Below, piece by piece: positions 20,460-29,813 of a stretch of DNA of 64,000 nucleotides. Under the pieces are notes generated by a model. The model was not told the DNA's origin, did no database searches, and saw nothing but the letters and a program-made list of their open reading frames with translations. The stretch is from Flavobacterium covae (GTDB lineage: Bacteria; Bacteroidota; Bacteroidia; Flavobacteriales; Flavobacteriaceae), in assembly GCA_019565575.1 (NCBI GenBank), contig CP067379.1, forward strand, positions 3,162,001 to 3,226,000, read 5' to 3'. Position numbers and translations under genes: made by a program. Numbering within the stretch: the first letter of the stretch is position 1; each line of letters opens with the position of its first letter.

Positions 20460-22215
20460 ATGAAAAATATAGTCTTTTTAATCCTATTCATTTGTTCTAT
20501 CTCCTGCAAAAAAAATCAATACCAATCCATACAAAGCATACAAAACACGCAAAACCTACTCAAACTTAATTTCAAGTACTTTACTAATGAAATAAATACA
20601 TTTGAAGAAATAACAAAAAAAAATGTAACAGCGGATCAATTACGAAATCAATTCCAAAAAACTCGGTTAGCTTTTAAAAAATCAGAAGAATTTATTGCTT
20701 ACTATTTCCCTAGTAGTTTTATAAAAATAAACGGTGCTCCCATTGACGAAAATGATCTCAACGAAACCAATAGAAAAATAGAATATGCCACAGGATTTCA
20801 AAAAATTGAAGAACTAATATTCCGCCCTTCAATTAACAAAATTCTGTTATTAGAAAACATTGAAATACTAAAAGGACATCTCGTAGTATTAACCCAACAA
20901 ATTAACAACTTACAATTAAATGACAGCAACATATTTGAAATTCAAAAATTACAATTACTTCGCGTTCTAAGCTTAGGAATTACAGGTTTTGACCTCCGCT
21001 CTAGCGCTACATTCATTACCCGAAGCACAAAGTTCCTTAAAAGGTATTCAAGAAGTTATTAACGGTTTTCAATTTGATAAATCATTCAATACAGCTATTA
21101 GTAAAGCAATATCTTACCTCAAAAAAAACAATTCGTTCAACACCTTTGATCGTGCGGTATTTATCACACAATACGCCAATCCGATATTTCAAAATATCTT
21201 TCGAATTCAACAAAAATTGCATATTAAAAACAATCCCTTTTTAACAGCTATTAATTTTAATAAAAAAACGCCTTTTGAAACAGAAGCTTACGACCCAAAC
21301 TACTTTGCTCCTTTTTACAACAAAAACCCTAGCAAATTACAAATTCACTTGGGCAAACAACTTTTTTTTGACAAAATTTTGAGTGGCAATAATCAAATAA
21401 ACTGCGCCAGTTGTCACATTCCTAACCAGGCTTATGCAGACCACAAAACGAAAGCCGTTGCAAATAAAACATCACGCAATACGCCAACCTTATTAAACGC
21501 AGGATTGCAAAACACCCAATTTGCAGACAATCGCATTCGTTATTTAGAAGATCAAGCCAAAGCCGTTATAAATAATCCCGATGAAATGCACGGTAGCTTT
21601 ACATTAGCCCTTAAAAAACTTAATAAAAACCAAATGTATCGAAATCTTTTTCATAAAGTTTTTCCTAGTTCAAAAAATATAACCGAAGAAAATTTATTAC
21701 AATCCATTGCTAGTTTTGTCAGAAGTCTATCTAAACTAAATTCTAAATTTGATGAATATCTAAGAGGAAAAGCTTCTTTAACCATACAAGAAAAAAAAGG
21801 TTTTAATCTTTTTATGGGAAAAGCAAAATGCGCAACTTGTCATTTCTTTCCTTTATTTAATGGCAGCATTCCTCCTTTATACCAAAAAACAGAAAGCGAA
21901 ATATTAGGTGTTCCCTCCCGTATCCATTCAAAACAAATAGATCCCGATTTAGGAGAATATCATATTACAAAAGCACCACTCAAAAAATATGCTTTTAAAA
22001 CACCAACCGTTCGTAATGCCTCGATTACCTTTCCTTATATGCACAACGGTGTTTTTAACACGCTAGAAGAAGTCATTAATTTTTACAATAAAGGAGGTGG
22101 CAAAGGAAACGGAATCATAGTAGAACACCAAACTTTAGCCCAAAATCCGCTCCTTTTATCTAAAGAAGAAATGCAAAACATAATTCGTTTTATACAAACC
22201 TTAAACAATCCATAG
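20460..22215 (+). CDS. Di-heme cytochrome c peroxidase (MauG/CcpA-like) lipoprotein, frameshifted
   Basis: This is an exported peroxidase-family protein of about 585 residues. The first 190 residues follow a lipoprotein signal (LFICSISC) and form an alpha-helical domain of unknown role. The second part is the peroxidase, with two heme c sites: INCASCH near 21400 and CATCH near 21835, plus typical SRNTPTLLNAGL, FAFVRSL-like and TPTVRNASITFPYMHNG stretches. A one-base shift around 21000-21060 divides the two parts; this one is not clearly in a homopolymer. Such enzymes reduce peroxide or oxidise protein partners in the periplasm. Pairing with the PhoX-like gene is noted, but a joint function is unproven. 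Confidence 0.85.
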
Positions 22216-22238
22216 TTCTAAAACCACTATGGATTGTT
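22204..22238. terminator. Bidirectional terminator between convergent genes
   Basis: A perfect 12-bp stem AACAATCCATAG / CTATGGATTGTT with an 11-base loop overlaps the stop codon of the peroxidase gene and faces the DUF1697 gene. Confidence 0.75.
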
Positions 22239-22247
22239 CAGGTATTT

Positions 22248-22784
22248 TTAAAACATTTCTAACAACTTAGTTACAGTATTAAAATTACGAATTGTAGAAA
22301 GTACATTTAATTTTTTTTCTATATACTTATTATCCATTCGGGTTTTACCAGCCCCATTAATATATTTCAAATATATCCGATTCTTATCTACTGTTGCCTC
22401 ATCTGGTTTAACCTGACTTATTTTTAAATCATGAATAGCACTTTCATTTAGTTCTTTATTCAAAAAAGCAAAGTATATTTTTGAAGGATCAGCTTCCTTT
22501 TCTTTTAAATATGGATTATTAGAAAGAGCTCCTTCTAAATCTTCTTTCCCTAAAACCATTACAGGTACTTCATAGCCCCATTCCTTAAAAATTTCTTGTT
22601 TGATTTTGAACCCTACCGAAGGACCATTTGCTTCCTCACATTCAAAAAACACATTTCCTGACTGGATATAAGTCACCACATTTTGAAACCCCATTCGCTC
22701 CAATAAAACTTTCAAATCATCCATCTTTATCATATTGTGTCCTGATACATTTATACCGCGAAGGAGTGCAAGGTGTTTTTTCAT
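22248..22784 (-). CDS. DUF1697 family protein
   Basis: This is an intact 178-residue cytoplasmic protein of the DUF1697 family. Seen: the N-terminal HLALLRGINVSGHNMIKMDDL and VVTYIQSGNVFFE, and a C-terminal TRMDNKYIEKKLNVLSTIRNFNTV, all characteristic of the family. Its function is not known. It is divergent from cas13b with about 145 bp between, and was checked and excluded as a CRISPR accessory (it has no membrane segment like Csx27 and no HEPN motif like Csx28). Confidence 0.88.
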   Translation of the reverse strand: MKKHLALLRGINVSGHNMIKMDDLKVLLERMGFQNVVTYIQSGNVFFECEEANGPSVGFKIKQEIFKEWGYEVPVMVLGKEDLEGALSNNPYLKEKEADPSKIYFAFLNKELNESAIHDLKISQVKPDEATVDKNRIYLKYINGAGKTRMDNKYIEKKLNVLSTIRNFNTVTKLLEMF

Positions 22785-22930
22785 TATTACTTTTTTAAAA
22801 AAATTATCAAAAGAGATAGAATAACAAATTTAGATTAATTTAAAAAGTTCACAAGATAAAATTTAAAAAGCCTTAAATAATTCCTTATTTTAGAACAGTC
22901 AAACACAACTATAAAACCAACACATCTACA

Positions 22931-25900
22931 ATGAGTTCAAAAAATGAATCTTATAACAAACAAAAAACTTTTAACCACTACAAACAAGAAGACAAATACT
23001 TTTTTGGTGGCTTTTTGAATAATGCTGACGACAATTTAAGACAAGTTGGCAAAGAGTTCAAAACAAGGATTAATTTTAATCACAACAATAATGAATTAGC
23101 AAGTGTTTTTAAAGATTATTTCAACAAAGAAAAATCAGTTGCCAAAAGAGAGCATGCGTTAAACTTATTAAGTAATTACTTTCCTGTTTTAGAACGAATT
23201 CAAAAGCATACTAATCATAACTTTGAACAAACCAGAGAAATTTTCGAATTGCTACTTGATACAATAAAAAAATTAAGAGATTTTTATACACATCATTATC
23301 ACAAACCCATCACTATTAATCCTAAAATATATGATTTTTTAGATGACACCTTATTAGATGTTTTAATTACAATTAAAAAAAAGAAAGTAAAAAACGATAC
23401 CTCTAGAGAACTACTAAAAGAAAAACTTAAACCTGAATTAACACAATTAAAAAATCAAAAAGAGAAGAGTTAATTAAAAAAGGCAAAAAACTATTAGAAG
23501 AAAATTTAGAAAATGCAGTTTTCAATCACTGTCTAAGACCTTTTTTAGAGGAAAACAAAACAGATGATAAACAAAACAAAACAGTTTCTTTACGAAAATA
23601 TAGAAAATCTAAACCAAACGAAGAAACATCGATTACGTTGACCCAAAGTGGATTAGTCTTTTTAATGTCCTTCTTTTTACATCGAAAAGAGTTTCAAGTT
23701 TTCACATCTGGATTAGAAGGATTTAAGGCAAAAGTAAACACTATTAAGGAAGAAGAAATCTCTTTAAATAAAAACAATATTGTATATATGATTACACATT
23801 GGTCGTATTCATATTACAATTTTAAAGGTTTAAAACATCGCATAAAAACAGACCAAGGCGTTAGCACCCTTGAACAAAACAATACTACACACAGCTTAAC
23901 AAATACTAATACAAAAGAAGCTCTACTAACTCAAATAGTAGACTACTTGAGTAAAGTACCAAATGAAATCTACGAAACTCTTTCTGAAAAACAACAGAAA
24001 GAGTTTGAAGAAGACATAAATGAGTATATGCGCGAGAATCCAGAAAATGAGGACTCAACTTTTTCATCAATAGTTTCTCACAAAGTCATTCGCAAACGCT
24101 ATGAAAATAAGTTCAACTATTTTGCAATGCGCTTTTTAGATGAATACGCCGAACTACCTACATTGCGATTTAGGGTCAATTTTGGCGACTATATTAAAGA
24201 CCGTCAAAAGAAAATATTGGAATCTATCCAATTTGATTCCGAAAGAATCATCAAAAAGAAATCCATCTTTTTGAAAAACTGGGTTTAGTTACAGAATATA
24301 AAAAAAACGTATACTTAAAAGAAACTTCCAATATAGACCTTAGTCGTTTTCCTTTATTTCCTAGTCCCAGTTACGTAATGGCTAATAACAATATACCTTT
24401 TTATATAGATAGCAGAAGTAACAACTTAGATGAATATCTAAACCAAAAGAAAAAAGCGCAAAGTCAAAACAGAAAAAGGAATCTTACTTTTGAAAAGTAT
24501 AACAAAGAACAATCTAAAGATGCTATTATAGCAATGCTTCAAAAAGAAATTGGTGTAAAAGATTTACAACAAAGAAGTACTATTGGGTTATTAAGCTGCA
24601 ACGAACTGCCTAGTATGCTTTATGAAGTGATTGTTAAAGATATTAAAGGAGCTGAACTTGAAAACAAAATTGCTCAAAAAATAAGAGAACAATACCAAAG
24701 TATTAGAGATTTCACCCTTGATAGTCCTCAAAAAGACAACATACCAACTACACTAATAAAAACAATAAACACAGACTCGTCAGTTACTTTTGAAAATCAA
24801 CCCATAGATATCCCTCGTTTAAAAAATGCTCTTCAAAAAGAATTAACGTTAACACAAGAAAAACTTCTAAATGTTAAGGAACATGAAATTGAAGTGGACA
24901 ACTACAACAGAAATAAGAATACATATAAATTTAAGAATCAGCCAAAAGATAAAGTTGATGATAAAAAACTCCAACGTAAATATGTATTTTATCGTAACGA
25001 AATTCGACAAGAAGCTAATTGGTTAGCCAGCGACCTTATCCATTTCATGAAAAACAAATCGTTATGGAAAGGGTACATGCATAACGAATTACAATCATTT
25101 TTAGCTTTTTTTGAAGATAAAAAAAATGACTGTATAGCCTTATTAGAAACTGTTTTTAACCTAAAAGAAGATTGTATTTTAACAAAAGACTTAAAAAATT
25201 TATTTCTCAAGCATGGTAATTTTATTGATTTCTACAAAGAATATTTAAAATTAAAAGAAGACTTCTTGAGTACTGAATCTACTTTTTTAGAAAACGGGTT
25301 TATTGGGTTACCACCTAAAATTTTAAAAAAGAATTATCAAAAAGGCTCAAATATATATTCATTGTATTTCAAAAACGCCAATTTATAATTAAAGAATTAG
25401 AAGAAAAGAAAAACAATTTATATGCTGATGCCATCAATTTATCCCGTGGTATATTTGACGAGAAACCTACAATGATTCCGTTTAAAAAACCAAATCCAGA
25501 TGAGTTTGCTTCTTGGTTTGTCGCATCTTATCAATACAACAATTATCAATCTTTTTATGAATTGACACCAGACATTGTAGAAAGTGATAAAAAGAAAAAA
25601 TACAAAAACCTACGAGCAATTAACAAAGTAAAAATTCAAGACTATTATTTAAAATTAATGGTAGATACTTTGTATCAAGACTTGTTCAATCAGCCATTAG
25701 ACAAATCTTTATCAGATTTTTATGTTTCTAAAACAGATAGAGAAAAAATAAAAGCCGATGCCAAAGCTTACCAAAAGCGCAACGATAGCTCCTTATGGAA
25801 TAAAGTCATCCATTTATCTTTACAAAATAATAGGATTACCGCTAATCCGAAACTGAAAGACATAGGAAAATATAAAAGAGCCCTGCAAGATGAAAAAAAT

Positions 25901-26609
25901 AGCCACGCTGCTTACTTATGATGCTAGAACGTGGACGTATGCCTTACAAAAACCTGAGAAGGAAAATGAAAACGATTATAAAGAATTGCACTATACCGCT
26001 CTTAATATGGAATTGCAAGAGTATGAAAAAGTGCGTAGTAAAAAACTACTAAAACAAGTACAACAATTAGAGAAACAGATTTTAGATAAATTTTATGATT
26101 TTTCTAATAATGCTACTCATCCTGAAGATTTAGAAATTGAGGATAAAAAAGGAAAAAGACACCCTAATTTTAAACTTTACATTACAAAAGCCTTATTAAA
26201 AAATGAATCTGAAATCATAAATTTAGAAAACATAGATATTGAAATTTTAATTAAATATTATGATTATAATACTGAAGAGTTGAAGGAAAAAATAAAAAAT
26301 ATGGATGAGGATGAAAAAGCCAAAATAGTTAATACTAAAGAGAATTATAACAAAATAACCAATATTTTAATTAAAAAAGCACTTGTTTTAATTATCATTC
26401 GCAACAAAATGGCGCACAATCAATATCCTCCTAAATTTATTTACGATTTAGCTACTAGTTTTCAAAATGATAAAAGGAATAAAGATTGGGAAAAATTTGT
26501 ACACCAAAAAGAAAGCGAATACTTTGCGACCTATTTCAACCGAGTTTTTGAAACCATAACAACAGAATTATGGGAAAACAAAGAGAAAAAAGATAAAACA
26601 CAGGTCTAA
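22931..26609 (+). CDS. cas13b: Cas13b, type VI-B RNA-guided RNase (four homopolymer frameshifts)
   Basis: This is the single effector of a type VI-B CRISPR system, which uses a crRNA to bind target RNA and cuts RNA with two HEPN domains. The merged protein is about 1226 residues, within the Cas13b range. HEPN1 carries R116-xxxx-H121 (LRDFYTHHYH, nt 23276-23293), the same spacing as known Cas13b enzymes. HEPN2 carries RNKMAHNQ (nt 26400-26417). Between them are Cas13b stretches such as LTQSGLVFLMSFFLHRKE and LPTLRFRVNFGDYIKDRQKK. Breaks lie near 23455 (missing A), 24258 (missing A), 25384 (missing T) and 25895 (extra A), all homopolymers, so the gene is probably intact. The CRISPR array follows 135 bp downstream; no cas1, cas2, csx27 or csx28 is nearby. 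Confidence 0.96.
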
Positions 26610-26654
26610 ATACAATTGCTCTTTGACATTTTAAATTAGGATTAAAAAAATGAC

Positions 26655-26662
26655 TACATTTG
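26655..26662 (+). promoter_or_regulatory. -7 element in the CRISPR leader
   Basis: TACATTTG fits TAnnTTTG and lies 83 bp before the first repeat, in the direction predicted for crRNA transcription. CTTTGACA lies about 29 bp upstream, farther than the usual -33 spacing. The leader (26610-26744) has no coding frame. Confidence 0.5.
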
Positions 26663-26744
26663 CAGTGATTAAAACAAAAAAGTTCATTTTTTAGTATAAA
26701 AATTGTAGTAATCCCTTACTATGAGAGGCTTACCAACACTTAGG

Positions 26745-27545
26745 GTTGGGAAAGCCCTTATTTTGAAGGGTATCTACAACTAGTAACATAATCAGTTGTC
26801 ATTTGATATTGTTGGGAAAGCCCTTATTTTGAAGGGTATCTACAACTAGAATCTCGTTTATAATTTGACCAATTATGGTTGGGAAAGCCCTTATTTTGAA
26901 GGGTATCTACAACGAGATTTAGTTAAACCTGCAAAATCAGGATGTTGGGAAAGCCCTTATTTTGAAGGGTATCTACAACACAATTTTTAATCTCTCCTGA
27001 TTTTATTGGTTGGGAAAGCCCTTATTTTGAAGGGTATCTACAACTTTGATGTAGTATTTTTCATTATATGCTGGTTGGGAAAGCCCTTATTTTGAAGGGT
27101 ATCTACAACTTGCCTCTTGTAATTTAATTAGCTCCTTTCTGTTGGGAAAGCCCTTATTTTGAAGGGTATCTACAACTGCGGTCTTGTTACCTCTATTAGT
27201 TGCAAGGTTGGGAAAGCCCTTATTTTGAAGGGTATCTACAACATTTTCTTTTTCTACCGCTGGGATTCGTTTAGTTGGGAAAGCCCTTATTTTGAAGGGT
27301 ATCTACAACCAATCCCTCGGAATAAACAATTTTACCTTCGTTGGGAAAGCCCTTATTTTGAAGGGTATCTACAACTTGAACTTCTTTATAAGTCATTGCC
27401 TTACGGTTGGGAAAGCCCTTATTTTACTCACGCTGTTTCTATTGTTTTTTATAGGAGTTCGTGAATGATTATTTGAAGGGTATCTACAACTTATAGTTCA
27501 TCGTCTTTATGTAGTACTACGTTGGGAAAGCCCTTATTTTGAAGG
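26745..27545 (+). CRISPR. Type VI-B CRISPR array, 12 repeats and 11 spacers
   Basis: Repeats are 36 bp, starting GTTGGGAAAGCCCTT and ending GAAGGGTATCTACAAC, with the internal CCCTT/AAGGG stem and GTTG/CAAC ends typical of Cas13b direct repeats. They start at 26745, 26811, 26878, 26944, 27009, 27074, 27141, 27207, 27274, 27340, 27406 and 27521. Spacers are 29-31 bp and all different. Repeats 1-10 are identical. Repeat 11 is split by an insertion and repeat 12 loses its last 11 bases. Orientation by analogy with known Cas13b repeats gives crRNAs with the repeat at the 3' end, transcribed in the same direction as cas13b. Confidence 0.98.
27425..27468. mobile_element. 44-bp insertion inside CRISPR repeat 11
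   Basis: Repeat 11 reads GTTGGGAAAGCCCTTATTT, then 44 foreign bases, then TTATTTGAAGGGTATC. TTATTT is present on both sides like a target duplication. The insert has inverted ends: it starts TACTCACG and finishes CGTGAATGA, giving TCACG/CGTGA when paired. No other copy was noticed in the window. It might be a very small MITE or a product of aberrant spacer integration. Confidence 0.65.
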
Positions 27546-27656
27546 AGGGACGAGCGTTAAGAAATAGTCCAGTGGACTATTTTAGCGATGTAGCCAGGAG
27601 GCGCGTGGGCGTTTAAAACCGAATTCATTTTTTTTGAAGGAGGGACGAGCGTTAAG
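27537..27656. repeat. GC-richer repeat unit fused to the array end (25-bp direct repeat)
   Basis: A 25-bp block beginning TTTTGAAGGAGGGACGAGCG occurs at 27537 and again at 27632. The 95 bp from one start to the next are clearly richer in G and C than the surroundings. They include the palindrome AATAGTCCAGTGGACTATT (27563-27581). The first block begins inside the last CRISPR repeat, sharing TTTTGAAGG with it. A related GCGAGCAGGCGTTTGAAACC follows the next element near 27798. Confidence 0.75.
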
Positions 27657-27787
27657 GAAGCTGTCCAAAAAGTACTAAATCAACATCCAGTTTGTCACTC
27701 CTACGTAGAAGGAGTCTCATAATCAATAGCATGTAATTTTTTCCTTTGGTCAAAATCACAAGATTGCGAACTTTTTGGACAGTCTCT
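27657..27787. repeat. Inverted-repeat (MITE-like) element of about 131 bp
   Basis: The ends GAAGCTGTCCAAAAAGT and ACTTTTTGGACAGTCTC pair. Read on the minus strand, the interior (TTCGCAATCTTGTGATTTTG) matches the split element at 5597. The element is non-coding. The remaining 220 bp before the first Rpn gene hold no gene, only AT-rich sequence with a promoter-like box at 27981. Confidence 0.75.
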
Positions 27788-28010
27788 AGCAAAATAGCGA
27801 GCAGGCGTTTGAAACCAAATTTAATTATTTAAAAAATAAATAAACCATAATTCTTATTCATAGAAATACCTCTTTTTAAAAATAACAAAAACAAACCTAT
27901 AACACAATCAAGTAAATATGATCCATATACTGCCTCCTAAACTTCCTTATAATTTAACCTCAACACCTAAGATATTTTTGTAAATTTGAATCATCAAACC
28001 ATTTGGAATC

Positions 28011-28870
28011 ATGAAGGCTAAATACATCAATCCGTTTACCGACTTTGGATTTAAAAAATATTTGGGGAAGAAGCCAGCAAAAATTTGCTTATAGACTTCC
28101 TTAACACACTATTGCCTGAACACGACCAAATTAAAGAACTTTCTTTTAAAAACACCGAGCAACTCGGAATTACCGACCTCGATAGAAAAGCCATATACGA
28201 CATCTATTGCCAAAATGAAAAAGGCGAAAAATTCATCGTAGAACTACAAAAAGCAAAACAAAATTTCTTTAAAGAACGAACCATTTATTATGCCACTTTT
28301 CCCATCAGAGAACAAGCCGAAAAAGGAGAATGGAACTATAACCTCAAATCCGTTTACTGTATAGGTATTTTAGATTTTACTTTTGACGATTACGAATCTG
28401 AACCCGAAAAAAGCGAAGTCGTACATACCATTAAACTAAAAAACCAAAATGGAAAAGTTTTTTACGATAAACTAACCTATATCTATTTAGAAATGCCCAA
28501 CTTTAAAAAACAGGAAACCGACTTAAATTCCCGTTTAGACAAATGGTTGTATTTTATTAAAAACCTAGAAGACTTCCAAAACATACCTACCATTTTCAAA
28601 GATGAGGTTTTTACTCAAGCTTTTGAAAAAGCTGAATTAGCTAATTTTGGACAATGGGAATTAGATAAATACGAAAGTAGTTTAAAAGTGTACAGAGACC
28701 TAAAAAGTATTATTGATACAGCTTTTGACGACGGTAAAGAAGAAGGAAAGATTCAAGGAAAAATTGAAGGAAAAATTGAAATTGCTAAGCAAGCAAAAAC
28801 AATGGGGCTTTCAATTCCTGATATAATAAAGCTAACAGGATTGACCCAAGAAGAAATAAACAAATTATAA
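28011..28870 (+). CDS. Rpn family recombination-promoting nuclease/putative transposase, copy 1
   Basis: This PD-(D/E)XK-fold protein of about 286 residues is one of three tandem copies. Seen: NPFTDFGFKKIFGEE at the start, DRKAIYDIYCQNEKGEKF and VELQKAKQ (the D...ExQ nuclease core), and the C-terminal helix with tetrapeptide repeats EEGKIQGKIEGKIEIAK. A missing A near 28058 hides the true start; ATG at 28011 matches the other copies. TAAATTTG lies 23 bp before the ATG, as in all three copies. Rpn proteins are DNA endonucleases; in E. coli the variable C-terminus is also made separately as a small inhibitor. In-frame GTG at 28688 could be such a start here. Confidence 0.9.
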
Positions 28871-28923
28871 AAAGCAGTGCTCCTACCTTTTTGTAAATTT
28901 GAATCATCAAACCATTTGGAATC

Positions 28924-29760
28924 ATGAAGGCTAAATACATCAATCCGTTTACCGACTTTGGATTTAAAAAAATATTTGGGGAAGAAGCCAGCAAAAATTT
29001 GCTTATAGACTTCCTTAACACACTATTGCCTGAACACGACCAAATTAAAGAACTTTCTTTTAAAAACACCGAGCAACTCGGAATTACCGACCTCGACAGA
29101 AAAGCCATATACGACATCTATTGCCAAAATGAAAAAGGCGAAAAATTCATCGTAGAACTACAAAAAGCAAAACAAAATTTCTTTAAAGAACGAACCATTT
29201 ATTATGCCACTTTTCCCATCAGAGAACAAGCCGAAAAAGGAGAATGGAACTATAACCTCAAATCCGTTTACTGTATAGGTATTTTAGATTTTACTTTTGA
29301 CGATTACGAATCTGAACCCGAAAAAAGCGAAGTCGTACATACCATTAAACTAAAAAACCAAAATGGAAAAGTTTTTTACGATAAACTAACCTATATCTAT
29401 TTAGAAATGCCCAACTTTAAAAAACAGGAAACCGACTTAAATTCCCGTTTAGACAAGTGGTTGTATTTTATTAAAAACCTAGAAGACTTCCAAAACATAC
29501 CTACCATTTTCAAAGATGAGGTTTTTACTCAAGCTTTTGAAAAAGCTGAATTAGCTAATTTTGGACAATGGGAATTAGATAAATACGAAAGTAGTTTAAA
29601 AGTGTACAGAGACCTAAAAAGTATTATTGATACAGCTTTTGACGACGGTAAAATTGAAGGTAAAATTGAAACTGCTAAATCTTTAAAAAAATTAGGCATT
29701 TCAATAGAAATAATCATCCAATCAACAGGATTGACCCAAGAAGAAATAAACAAATTATAA
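28924..29760 (+). CDS. Rpn family recombination-promoting nuclease/putative transposase, copy 2
   Basis: An intact copy of 278 residues, almost base-for-base identical to copies 1 and 3 for the first 235 codons. The C-terminus differs: only two GKIE units followed by TAKSLKKLGISIEIIIQSTGLTQEEINKL-type sequence, so the tail helix is a different allele. The last eight residues and the 3' flank again match copy 1. Catalytic-core residues (DIYCQ, VELQKA) are unchanged. It has its own TAAATTTG box at 28894 and an in-frame GTG at 29602 in the position expected for an internally started small product. Confidence 0.93.
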   Translation: MKAKYINPFTDFGFKKIFGEEASKNLLIDFLNTLLPEHDQIKELSFKNTEQLGITDLDRKAIYDIYCQNEKGEKFIVELQKAKQNFFKERTIYYATFPIREQAEKGEWNYNLKSVYCIGILDFTFDDYESEPEKSEVVHTIKLKNQNGKVFYDKLTYIYLEMPNFKKQETDLNSRLDKWLYFIKNLEDFQNIPTIFKDEVFTQAFEKAELANFGQWELDKYESSLKVYRDLKSIIDTAFDDGKIEGKIETAKSLKKLGISIEIIIQSTGLTQEEINKL

Positions 29761-29813
29761 AAAGCAGTGCTCCTACCTTTTTGTAAATTTGAATCATCAA
29801 ACCATTTGGAATC

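Noticed and set aside
22248..22784. Gene next to cas13b as a possible Csx27/Csx28 accessory
   Set aside because: Its sequence is a clear DUF1697 protein on the opposite strand, with no membrane helices and no HEPN motif.
22931..26609. cas13b as a true pseudogene
   Set aside because: All four breaks are single-base changes in homopolymers, both catalytic motifs are intact, and essential genes in the window carry the same error type.
27159..27464. Open reading frame of about 100 codons with a repeated WESPYFEGYLQ peptide
   Set aside because: It is the translation of the CRISPR repeats and spacers in one frame; the periodicity comes from the array.
28085..28870. Shorter Rpn copy 1 starting inside the gene
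   Set aside because: A missing A near 28058 hides the upstream part, which is identical to copies 2 and 3; the gene starts at 28011.
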